A stretch of DNA of 16,080 bases from UBA668 sp049318165 (GTDB taxonomy: Bacteria; Actinomycetota; Acidimicrobiia; Acidimicrobiales; Ilumatobacteraceae), in contig JBMOGW010000059.1 of assembly GCA_049318165.1 (NCBI GenBank), positions 1 through 16,080 of the forward strand. The letters are read 5' to 3'. Shown piece after piece: positions 1-6,129 of this stretch. Position 1 is the stretch's first letter, and every line of letters starts with the position of its first letter. The notes under the pieces were generated by a model, which had not been told where the DNA came from, did no database searches, and saw only the letters and a list, made by a program, of their open reading frames with translations. A program made the position numbers and the translations under genes.

Positions 1-879
1 CATCCGTTGCCCGAGGCCCGGCACTACGCCGACCTGATGCTGCACGAGCTGCGCAAGGTGATTCCCAGTTTCCTGCGACGCGTCGACATCGCCGAGCGCG
101 GCGGCCGTTGGTCGCAGTATCTGGCCGGCACGCGCGAACACACCGACGAACTCGTGCAGTCGATCTTCGGCGAGTCGCCGGTGCAGCACGCCCCCGAGGT
201 GTCGCTGGTGGACTACGACGGCGATGCCGAGAACAAGCTCCTCGCAGCCATCTGCTACCCGCTGACCCATCTGCCCGAGGCGCAAGTGCTGGAGCGGGTG
301 CGCACCCTCGGGCCCACCGAGCGCCTGGCCCTGGTGCAGGCGTACGTCGGTGACCGTGAGAACCGCCGCCACCGACCTGGCCGTGCGTTCGAGCGCGTGG
401 ACTACCGCTTCGACGTGCTCAGCGACTATGGCGCGTTCCGCGACCTGCAGCGTCACCGCATGCTCACCATCGAATGGCAGTCGCTCACCCCCAACCACGG
501 TTACACCCGGCCCGAACTGGTCGAGGACGCAGGTGTCGCCGACGTCTTCGACGACTGCATGGCTCGCTCGGCCTCGCTCTTCGACGCGCTGAAGGAAGAC
601 TTCCCTCAACAGGCCCAGTACGCCATCTCGATGGCCTACCGGATGCGGTACTCGATGCAGTTCAACGCCCGTGAGGCGATGCACATGCTCGAGCTGCGCT
701 CCTCGCCCCAGGGCCACCCGTCCTACCGCCGAGTGGTGCTGGAGATGCACCGCCTGATCGCCGAGCAGGCCGGTCACACGGCCGTCGCCGCAGCCATGAC
801 CCATCTCACCACCGAGGCCCCTGAGCTGGAGCGGTTGGAGTCCGAGCGGCGTGCCGAGGCCCGTCGCAGCGGTCAGTGA
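1..879 (+). CDS. ThyX-like FAD-dependent thymidylate synthase family protein, 5' end outside window
   Basis: The frame is open from the first base, so the gene starts upstream; the TTG at position 7 is only an internal candidate. About 292 residues are visible. The segment at 451-486 encodes RHR, seven residues, then Ser, matching the RHRX7S signature of flavin-dependent thymidylate synthases, which methylate dUMP using methylenetetrahydrofolate and FAD. Around it are helical segments rich in Arg, His and Met (DYGAFRDLQRHR; later AMHMLELRSSPQGHPSYR) that resemble the ThyX C-terminal half. Classical ThyX is about 220-250 residues, so this protein is already longer and probably belongs to the long actinobacterial ThyX-like group rather than being the sole thymidylate synthase. 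The family call is fairly sure; true thymidylate synthase activity is not. Confidence 0.72.
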   Translation, partial: HPLPEARHYADLMLHELRKVIPSFLRRVDIAERGGRWSQYLAGTREHTDELVQSIFGESPVQHAPEVSLVDYDGDAENKLLAAICYPLTHLPEAQVLERVRTLGPTERLALVQAYVGDRENRRHRPGRAFERVDYRFDVLSDYGAFRDLQRHRMLTIEWQSLTPNHGYTRPELVEDAGVADVFDDCMARSASLFDALKEDFPQQAQYAISMAYRMRYSMQFNAREAMHMLELRSSPQGHPSYRRVVLEMHRLIAEQAGHTAVAAAMTHLTTEAPELERLESERRAEARRSGQ

Positions 880-969
880 CCGCCGGCAGCACGAGGTTTC
901 GCGCCTTTTCAAGCCATTTCGAGTCCGAATCGTTCCGTTTCGGGTCGTTCACCCGCGGGCTGATCATGT

Positions 970-985
970 CGTGACGGCTGTCACA
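970..985. promoter_or_regulatory. CRP/GlxR-like palindrome
   Basis: CGTGACGGCTGTCACA matches the CRP-family consensus TGTGA-N6-TCACA at nine of ten defined positions. It lies about 40 bp upstream of a candidate -10 box at 1019-1024, so its centre would sit near -53, where activators of this family can act. The match is seen directly; binding is inferred. Confidence 0.4.
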
Positions 986-1018
986 CGGTCGATGCGCGAG
1001 CCGTCCGAACGACCGGCC

Positions 1019-1024
1019 TAGTAT
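1019..1024 (+). promoter_or_regulatory. candidate -10 box (TAGTAT)
   Basis: TAGTAT fits the actinobacterial TAnnnT -10 and lies 43 nt before the ATG at 1068. No convincing -35 hexamer is visible, which would fit an activator-dependent promoter. A purine-rich AGGA at 1052-1055 could be a slightly distant ribosome binding site. Confidence 0.4.
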
Positions 1025-1067
1025 CCCGGGCCTCAGAACGGACTCAGACCGAGGAACGAACGCGACG

Positions 1068-1565
1068 ATGGCAGCAGGCGACGACGAGATGGACATGGAA
1101 GAGCCCGAAGAGGAGTTCGAGGAGACCGAGGAAGAGGAGATCGACCCCGAGATCGACGTCGAGGACCTCGATGAGGACGAGCTCGCCGACGATCTGGTCG
1201 AAGACGACGAGTTCGGCGACGACGAGGACACCATCCTCGCCGACGAGGACGAAGAGGACGAGGACGACACGGCCGGGCCGGTCCGGCGCTCGGTGACCTC
1301 CGAGGACGAGGACGAGGACGAGGACATGCTCGCCCCCGACGACGTCGAAGCCGACCTCGACACGATCCTGAAGGACCGTCTGGTCGCCGCCGAGGACGAG
1401 GACGAGGCCGAGGAGGACGAGCCCGAGGACCGCGCCGAGGCCGCCGACCGCCTGCAGCCCAAGCGCGCCGACGAGCAGCTCTGCCCGAGCTGCTTCCTGC
1501 TGGTCCGCCAGAGCGCCCCTGGGTGCCCCGTCGGCGACGACGAGTGCCCGCTGTTCAGCAAGTGA
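1068..1565 (+). CDS. highly acidic DUF4193-like protein with C-terminal Cys motif
   Basis: 165 residues. Residues 1-125 are dominated by Asp and Glu, with long D/E runs, giving an extremely acidic and probably disordered region. The C-terminus (130-165) carries KRADEQLCPSCFLL, close to the KQADEFTCSSCFL segment remembered from the actinobacterial DUF4193 family (for example Rv2699c). The four cysteines are C139, C142, C153 and C160. The first pair is a CxxC knuckle; the second is spaced C-x6-C rather than the CxxC usual in DUF4193, so zinc binding is uncertain. The ATG at 1068 is the first in frame after the -10 candidate. Function is unknown. The GNAT gene follows 13 nt after the stop, suggesting co-transcription. 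Confidence 0.75.
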   Translation: MAAGDDEMDMEEPEEEFEETEEEEIDPEIDVEDLDEDELADDLVEDDEFGDDEDTILADEDEEDEDDTAGPVRRSVTSEDEDEDEDMLAPDDVEADLDTILKDRLVAAEDEDEAEEDEPEDRAEAADRLQPKRADEQLCPSCFLLVRQSAPGCPVGDDECPLFSK

Positions 1566-1578
1566 TGATCGGGACAGG

Positions 1579-2004
1579 GTGCACGAAGCCGTTCGCCCCC
1601 TGATCCCGGCCGACATCGCCGACGTGTCGGCCCTCGAGGCCGGCGCACGACAGACGCTGCGCGACCAGCGCGGCGGCCCGCAACGACTCGACGAAGTGCC
1701 CCCTGCCGACTGGGAGGGGGCACTCGGTCGTGCCTGGGTGGGCACCATCGACGACGTCGTCGTCGGCTACCTCGAAGCCGAGCTGCGTCCACCGGTCGTC
1801 GAGGTCCGTCAGGTGTACGTGCACCCGGAGGCACGAGAACTGGGCCTCGGGGACGACCTGCTGGCCACCGCGATGGCAGCCGGCCGGGCCGCCGGGTGCA
1901 CCGTGCTGGAAGGCACGGCACTGCCCGGCGACCGCGACACGAAGAACCTCTTCGAGCGTGCCGGCGTCGTGGCACGCAAGATCGTGGTGAGCAAGCCCCT
2001 CTGA
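1579..2004 (+). CDS. GNAT family N-acetyltransferase
   Basis: 141 residues from a GTG start, with a GGGA ribosome-binding-like stretch at 1571-1574. Residues 74-110 form the GNAT core: a beta strand (VEVRQVYVHPEAR) followed by the acetyl-CoA loop RELGLGDDLL (R-x-x-G-x-G type) and a helix. The C-terminal segment with NLFERAGVV is the usual GNAT motif B. The protein would transfer an acetyl group from acetyl-CoA to an amine; the substrate cannot be told from sequence. The length is at the short end of the family but the fold looks complete. It lies just behind the acidic DUF4193-like gene and ends at a convergent junction with paired palindromes. Confidence 0.8.
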   Translation: MHEAVRPLIPADIADVSALEAGARQTLRDQRGGPQRLDEVPPADWEGALGRAWVGTIDDVVVGYLEAELRPPVVEVRQVYVHPEARELGLGDDLLATAMAAGRAAGCTVLEGTALPGDRDTKNLFERAGVVARKIVVSKPL

Positions 2005-2013
2005 CGTCGGCTC

Positions 2014-2057
2014 GCAGAACTTAAGTTCGGTGCGGGCCTGCAGAACTTAAGTTCTGC
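2014..2057. repeat. two palindromic repeats at a convergent gene end
   Basis: The 12-bp perfect palindrome GAACTTAAGTTC occurs at 2017-2028 and 2043-2054. Both sit in the longer direct repeat GCAGAACTTAAGTTC (2014-2028, 2040-2054), 26 bp apart. The second extends to an 18-bp perfect palindrome, GCAGAACTTAAGTTCTGC (2040-2057). They fill the 56-bp gap between two convergent stop codons. They may act as a bidirectional terminator or a protein site; there is no U tract. AT-rich arms stand out in this GC-rich DNA. Confidence 0.75.
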
Positions 2058-2060
2058 GGG

Positions 2061-2846
2061 CTACTTGCCCTGCCAGTTCGGCGGGCGCTTCTCGATGAAG
2101 GCCGTGAGGCCTTCCTTGGTGTCCTCGCTGGCCATCACGGCGGCGAATTCCGAGTTGGTGAGCTTCTTCAGCGTCTCGTCGTCCTCGTAGGCGGCGGCGA
2201 GCACCACCTTGCGGCTGGCCCACACCGCCAGGGGAGCGGCAGCCGTGATCTGGCCGGCCAGCTTCAGCGCCTCGTCGAGCGCGTTGCCCGGCTCGACGAG
2301 ACGGCTCACCAGACCGAGGTGGTAGGCGCGCTCGGCAGGGATCGGCTCACCCGTGAGGATGGCCTCCATCGCCGCGGCCTGGCCGATGGCGCGGGGCAGG
2401 CGGAACAGGCCACCGGCACCGGCGATGAGGTTGCGCTTCACCTCGGCGAGGCCGAAGGCGCTGCGCGTGGTGGCGACCACCAGGTCGGCGGCGAGCACGA
2501 TCTCGCAGCCACCGGCCGTGGCGAGGCCGTCGACGGCCACGATGACCGGCTTCGTGCGCTCGCGGTACACGAACCCGGCGAAGCCGCCCTTGGCGGTGCC
2601 GAGGCCACCGGCCTGGCCGGAGTTGATCGCCTTCAGGTCCGCGCCGGCGCAGAACACCGGCTTCTCCTGGCCCTCGGTGTTGGCCGTGATGATGCCGACC
2701 CACACGTTCGGGTCGTCCTCCATCTGGTCGATGGCGGCCTCCACGCCACTCGCAACATCGCCATTGACGGCGTTGCGCGCCTCGGGACGGTTGAGGGTGA
2801 TGACCGCGACGCGGCCCTGGGTCTCGTACTTCACGATGTCGGACAT
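2061..2846 (-). CDS. enoyl-CoA hydratase (crotonase family)
   Basis: 261 residues, the normal length for a short-chain enoyl-CoA hydratase. The enzyme hydrates trans-2-enoyl-CoA to 3-hydroxyacyl-CoA in beta-oxidation, in the cytoplasm. The first oxyanion-hole segment is FCAGAD (65-70) and the second is TAGGCE (110-115). Both Glu residues used by hydratases are present: E115 in GGCE and E135 in GLAEV. The conserved C-terminal EKRPPNW is present. The ATG at 2846 lies 7 nt behind a TAATCT hexamer, predicting a leaderless transcript. The upstream gene on the same strand ends 51 bp away, so read-through is also possible. Exact chain-length preference is unknown. Confidence 0.9.
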   Translation of the reverse strand: MSDIVKYETQGRVAVITLNRPEARNAVNGDVASGVEAAIDQMEDDPNVWVGIITANTEGQEKPVFCAGADLKAINSGQAGGLGTAKGGFAGFVYRERTKPVIVAVDGLATAGGCEIVLAADLVVATTRSAFGLAEVKRNLIAGAGGLFRLPRAIGQAAAMEAILTGEPIPAERAYHLGLVSRLVEPGNALDEALKLAGQITAAAPLAVWASRKVVLAAAYEDDETLKKLTNSEFAAVMASEDTKEGLTAFIEKRPPNWQGK

Positions 2847-2853
2847 GGCGCCG

Positions 2854-2859
2854 AGATTA
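2854..2859 (-). promoter_or_regulatory. -10 box for leaderless enoyl-CoA hydratase transcript
   Basis: On the minus strand TAATCT is followed by 7 nt and then the ATG at 2846, placing the likely transcription start at or next to the start codon. No Shine-Dalgarno sequence precedes this ATG. Confidence 0.5.
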
Positions 2860-2897
2860 CGTGCGCGCCTCGTCCGGCGAAGAACCGTGGGGGAGCG

Positions 2898-4607
2898 TCA
2901 GGCCTCGTCGGTGGGGGTGCTGTCGTCGGCAGCCGGAGCGGTCTCCTCGACCGCCGGCTCCGCAGCGGGTGCCTCGTCGGCGACCGGTGCTGTGTCGGTG
3001 GCCGGAGCCTCGTCGACCGCAGGAGCGGCCTCCTCGACCGCGGGCTCCGCAGCGACAGCCTCCTCGGCGACCGGTGCGGTCTCCTCGGCAGCAGCCTCCT
3101 CGGCGGCCGGAGCGGTCTCCGCCACGTCGGCGGGGGCCTCTGCGGCCGGCGTCTCGTCGGCAGCGGGTGCCTCGACCGGCGCGTCGTCGGCGGCGGGCGC
3201 CTCCGCGGCCGGGGCCTCCACAGCGGCCGCCTCAGCCGTCGCCTCGGCCTTCGCCGGAGCCGGCTTCGGTGCAGGGGCGGGATTCTTGGCCGGAGCCTTC
3301 TTCGCCGCAGCGGGCTTCGTCGGGCGCAGCGGCTTGGCCGGAGCAGCCTTCGGGTCCACCTCGATGCCGAACAGCGCCGCGATCTGCGGCAGCAGCGAAC
3401 CGAGGCGCTTCACGGTGGCGAGCAGCTCGTCGTTCTCCTGCGTCGGCTTGGCCGGCGCCGTCACCTGGCTGCGCACCGGGCTGAACGCCGCTGCTTCGAG
3501 CACTGCGACCCAACGGTCGGGTAGTGCATCAGCGGTCAGGTTGGCGCTGGTGGCTTCGGCCAGACGGGCCGCGAGGTCGGCGGGGAACCGCACGCCGGCC
3601 TTCGGTGGCTGCGACGACAGCTTCAGCGCACGCACCACACGGCCGACGCCGATGGCGGCGTCGATGTCGCCGAACCAGAGCGTCAGCTCCTTCTCCTGCT
3701 TCGCGGCCAGCGCGTCCTTCAGCTCGGCGGCGAGATCTCGCGTGCTCTCGTCACGGGCGACCATCGGGTCCTCGGCGGCGGCGACGACGCTGCGCAGATC
3801 GCGCAGGTCGAGTTCCTCGAGGTCGGCCTTGGCGGCATCCGCCCGGTCCAGCCACTCGGCGACGCGCAACTTCGGCTGCAGCTGCTCGGCGATGGCCAGC
3901 AGGCCCGCCGCAGGAATCTCCTCACGGCCCTCGGCGCGCAGCCGCTGGTTCTGCTCGTTCACGGCCTGACGAACGGCGGGGATGCCGCCCTGCAGCACCC
4001 GCTCGGCCACGGCGCGCTGCGCCTCGGGCAGCTCGGCCAACACGGCGTTGCGGTGCGCTCGTCCCGGCTTCAGGCGCTTGGCCTTCGGGCGCTGCGGCAG
4101 TTCGGGCGGTGCCTGGAAGCGCGGCTTGCGCTCGGGGCGCGGACCACGGTCGGGACGAGGGCCGCGATCCTCGCGGGGACGGTCGCCGTCGGCGCGCGGC
4201 GGACGGTCGCCACGCGGGCCACGGTCGCCACGGTCACGCCGGTCGCCGCCAGGACGGTCGCCGCCGGGGCGATCGCCCCGGTCGCGGCGCGGGCCACGAT
4301 CACGGTCGCGATCGCCGCGCTCCTTGCGGGCCAGCTGCTGCGTCACCGCTTCGAACGGCTTGTCGCTGGGGATCAGCTCGAGCAGACCGCTCTTCTCCGA
4401 CTTCGCCTTCGTCGCCTGCACGGCGATGATCGTCATCCCGTCGAAGTCGGGTTCGGCATCCGCCTTGAGGACCATGCCGACGGAGGCGCCCTCCGGGAGG
4501 AGCGCGCCGTCGAGCACGCCCTTGGGCTTCTGGGCACCTGCGGCTCGCCACGTCCACGTGCCATCGGGGCGCGTGCTGGTGAGCTCGATTTCGATCCGTC
4601 GGGACAT
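2898..4607 (-). CDS. Arg/Asp/Gly-rich protein with Ala/Glu/Pro-rich tail, function unknown
   Basis: 569 residues in four parts. Residues 1-80 look like a small beta-rich domain (RRIEIELTSTRPDGTWTWR). Residues 95-165 are low-complexity repeats of RGD, GDR and PGGDR, similar in character to RNA-binding RGG tracts. Residues 166-420 are a charged, mainly helical region of normal complexity, including HRNAVLAELPEAQRAVAERV. Residues 420-569 are a Lys/Pro/Ala stretch turning into an acidic Ala/Glu/Pro/Val tail. There is no signal peptide or membrane segment. The ATG at 4607 is preceded by AGGAA at a good distance (GTAGGAACCCTATG). A nucleic-acid-binding role is inferred from composition only. I do not recognise the family. 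Confidence 0.8.
   Translation of the reverse strand: MSRRIEIELTSTRPDGTWTWRAAGAQKPKGVLDGALLPEGASVGMVLKADAEPDFDGMTIIAVQATKAKSEKSGLLELIPSDKPFEAVTQQLARKERGDRDRDRGPRRDRGDRPGGDRPGGDRRDRGDRGPRGDRPPRADGDRPREDRGPRPDRGPRPERKPRFQAPPELPQRPKAKRLKPGRAHRNAVLAELPEAQRAVAERVLQGGIPAVRQAVNEQNQRLRAEGREEIPAAGLLAIAEQLQPKLRVAEWLDRADAAKADLEELDLRDLRSVVAAAEDPMVARDESTRDLAAELKDALAAKQEKELTLWFGDIDAAIGVGRVVRALKLSSQPPKAGVRFPADLAARLAEATSANLTADALPDRWVAVLEAAAFSPVRSQVTAPAKPTQENDELLATVKRLGSLLPQIAALFGIEVDPKAAPAKPLRPTKPAAAKKAPAKNPAPAPKPAPAKAEATAEAAAVEAPAAEAPAADDAPVEAPAADETPAAEAPADVAETAPAAEEAAAEETAPVAEEAVAAEPAVEEAAPAVDEAPATDTAPVADEAPAAEPAVEETAPAADDSTPTDEA
4122..4316 (-). repeat. coding low-complexity RGD/GGDR repeat tract
   Basis: This stretch encodes about 65 residues (98-162 of the large protein), nearly all Arg, Asp, Gly and Pro, in irregular short repeats such as DRGDR, RPGGDRPGGD and DRGPRPDRGPRP. 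The DNA repeats GACGGTCGCC-like units on the plus strand. Such tracts are prone to length change between strains. Confidence 0.75.
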
Positions 4608-4616
4608 AGGGTTCCT

Positions 4617-4622
4617 ACCGTA
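4617..4622 (-). promoter_or_regulatory. candidate -10 box (TACGGT)
   Basis: On the minus strand TACGGT lies 9 nt before the ATG at 4607, with AGGAA in between. It fits TAnnnT but would leave a leader of only about 2-3 nt, so either the transcript is nearly leaderless or another promoter supplies the ribosome site. Confidence 0.3.
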
Positions 4623-4662
4623 CCGGTTCAGTGGCGCTTCGCTCCACCTACCGTTGCGTCGC

Positions 4663-4668
4663 TACCCT
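4663..4668 (+). promoter_or_regulatory. -10 box for leaderless carbonic-anhydrase-like gene
   Basis: TACCCT ends 6 nt before the GTG at 4675, so transcription should begin at the start codon. No ribosome binding site precedes that codon. Confidence 0.5.
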
Positions 4669-4674
4669 CGCCCC

Positions 4675-5193
4675 GTGCCCATTTACGCCCTCGGTGACAA
4701 GGAACCACGCATCCATCCGGCCGCCTTCGTGCATCCCGACGCCGTGATCATCGGCGACGTCGAGATCGGCGAACTGGCCAGCATCTGGCCCGGCGCCGTG
4801 CTGCGCGGCGATGAAGGCCACATCCGGATCGGTGCCCGCACGAGCATCCAGGACAACAGCGTGCTGCACACCACACCGATGTGGCCGACGATCGTCGGTG
4901 ACGGCTGCACCATCGGCCACATCGTTCATCTCGAGGGCTGCCACATCCACGACGCCTGCCTGATCGGCAACGGCAGCATCGTGCTGCACCGGGTGCAGGT
5001 GCACTCCGGCGCCATCGTCGCCGCCAACTCGGTGGTGCTGAACGACACCGACGTGCCGGCCGGCGCGCTGGCCGCCGGCTCGCCTGCGGTGATCAAGGAG
5101 GGCCGCGCCAACGCGGCGCTCATCGCACAGGCGCAGCACGCCTACGTCGAGCGAGCACGCACGTACCCGATGCAGCTGCGCCGGATCGACTGA
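4675..5193 (+). CDS. gamma carbonic anhydrase family (left-handed beta-helix) protein
   Basis: 172 residues from GTG. Repeated hexapeptides such as VIIGDV, IRIGAR and CLIGNG mark a left-handed parallel beta-helix, and LRGD (43-46) and NSVLHT (61-66) are gamma-carbonic-anhydrase hallmarks. The family forms trimers with zinc bound at subunit interfaces and hydrates CO2, though many members are untested. H65 and H82 match two metal ligands. The usual TIGH-x-x-x-LHGC motif reads TIGHIVHLEGC here, so the third ligand position (87) is Glu, with a His at 85. Activity is therefore uncertain. The GTG start is supported by the -10 at 4663-4668 and by a Pro-Ile-Tyr N-terminus typical of the family; a longer open frame upstream is antisense to the neighbouring gene. 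The stop overlaps the next start by one base. Confidence 0.85.
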   Translation: MPIYALGDKEPRIHPAAFVHPDAVIIGDVEIGELASIWPGAVLRGDEGHIRIGARTSIQDNSVLHTTPMWPTIVGDGCTIGHIVHLEGCHIHDACLIGNGSIVLHRVQVHSGAIVAANSVVLNDTDVPAGALAAGSPAVIKEGRANAALIAQAQHAYVERARTYPMQLRRID

Positions 5194-5993
5194 TGCGTCA
5201 GCTGGTCGTCAGCGTCTCGCCCGACGAGGCCGAGCTGGCCGCCGATGCGCTGTGGGGGCTCGGTGTGGTGGCGGTGGAAGAGCGCGCCGCCGACGACGGC
5301 TCGTTGGAGCTGTGGACGTCGCTGGGGGAGGACGAGGGCGACGTCGACCTGCCCTGGCCGTGGCGATTCGTCGAGGTCGACGCAGCCGTCGCCGATACGT
5401 GGCGCCAGTTCGCGACCACCATCGAGGTCGAGTCCGACCTGTTCATCCAGCCGGCCTGGGTGCCCTTGGCGGGGACACTCGCCTCCGACCGGGCCGCCAC
5501 GGTGCTGGTGATCGAGCCCGGCTCGACGTTCGGCATGGGTGACCATCCGACGACGCGTCTGACGCTCGCCGCAGCCCGCCGCCTGGTTCGACCGGGATGT
5601 GCGGTGCTCGACGTCGGCTGCGGGTCCGGCGTGCTGGCGATCGGGGCGATGATGTTCGGCGCCGGCCGCGCCGTCGGCATCGACATCGCACCCGCCGCCG
5701 TCCCGGTGACGCTGGCGAACGCCGCCGCCAACGCCGTCGAGGTGGAGGTCGGCACCACGCCACTGGAGGAGGTGCGCGGCACCTTCCACGTGGTGCTCGC
5801 GAACATCCTCGCCCCGGCGCTCGTCGCCCTCGCCCCGCACCTGCGCCGTGTCCTCGCGCCCGGCGGTCACCTGGTGATCAGCGGCATCCTCGCCGACCGC
5901 CACCACCACGTGCTGGAGGCGCTGCAGCCCCTCACGGTCGAGCGCACCGACACCCTCGACGGCTGGGCCGCCGTCACCCTGCGCGCCGCCTGA
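5193..5993 (+). CDS. prmA: ribosomal protein L11 methyltransferase-like protein
   Basis: 266 residues. PrmA trimethylates ribosomal protein L11 using S-adenosylmethionine. The N-terminal part (1-90) matches the small substrate-recognition domain in position. The catalytic domain has GSTFGMGDHPTTRL (110-123; PrmA usually has GTAFGTGxHPTT), the SAM-binding LDVGCGSGVLAIGA (139-152), the acidic residue of GIDI (162-165), the NPPF-like ANIL (203-206) and PGGHLVISGIL (223-233). The ATG overlaps the stop of the carbonic-anhydrase-like gene (TGATG), so translation is probably coupled. The short N-terminal domain leaves some room for a different methylation target. It ends at a convergent junction full of hairpins. 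Confidence 0.85.
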   Translation: MRQLVVSVSPDEAELAADALWGLGVVAVEERAADDGSLELWTSLGEDEGDVDLPWPWRFVEVDAAVADTWRQFATTIEVESDLFIQPAWVPLAGTLASDRAATVLVIEPGSTFGMGDHPTTRLTLAAARRLVRPGCAVLDVGCGSGVLAIGAMMFGAGRAVGIDIAPAAVPVTLANAAANAVEVEVGTTPLEEVRGTFHVVLANILAPALVALAPHLRRVLAPGGHLVISGILADRHHHVLEALQPLTVERTDTLDGWAAVTLRAA

Positions 5994-6008
5994 CACCATC
6001 CGGTGTCG

Positions 6009-6054
6009 ATAACGAGTGTTTCGTGCGCCACGGGGCACCTGAAACACTCGTTAT
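6009..6054. terminator. large inverted repeat, probable bidirectional terminator
   Basis: ATAACGAGTGTTTC (6009-6022) is perfectly complementary to GAAACACTCGTTAT (6041-6054), a 14-bp stem. GTGC (6023-6026) and GCAC (6035-6038) extend it inward across a 2-nt bulge. It starts 16 nt after the prmA stop and lies at the end of the opposing ribokinase operon, so it could stop both transcripts. There is no U tract on either strand, so a regulatory or processing role is also possible. Confidence 0.6.
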
Positions 6055-6060
6055 GGTCCG

Positions 6061-6115
6061 GCGTGCGAACACGCATGGGTCAGGTGGTGCGTGTGCACCC
6101 GGTGACCGGCCGGTC
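6061..6115. other. run of three small palindromes
   Basis: GCGTG-CGAA-CACGC (6061-6074) and GGTGC-GTGT-GCACC (6086-6099) are 5-bp stems with tetraloops, and GACCGGCCGGTC (6104-6115) is a perfect 12-bp palindrome. Together with the 6009-6054 stem they fill this convergent gap. Short GC stems arise by chance in DNA of this composition, so only the clustering is notable. Confidence 0.4.
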
Positions 6116-6129
6116 GGTCCGAGCTGAGC

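Noticed and set aside
1130..1420. GAGGACGAG-type DNA repeats as a possible CRISPR or satellite array
   Set aside because: They are irregular codon runs for Asp and Glu without constant repeat and spacer lengths.
806..1975. 389-codon minus-strand frame with Ser-rich runs
   Set aside because: The Ser runs are the complement of the GAC/GAG repeats of the acidic DUF4193-like gene; no coherent protein.
2353..3969. Long open frame (538 codons) on the plus strand, rich in Ser/Ala
   Set aside because: It is antisense to the enoyl-CoA hydratase and the RGD-rich gene and reflects their GC-rich codon pattern; its sequence is low complexity with no family motif.
3982..4674. N-terminal extension of the carbonic-anhydrase-like protein
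   Set aside because: The extension is Arg/Ser-rich antisense of the RGD tract and crosses the divergent promoter region; the family begins at the GTG at 4675.
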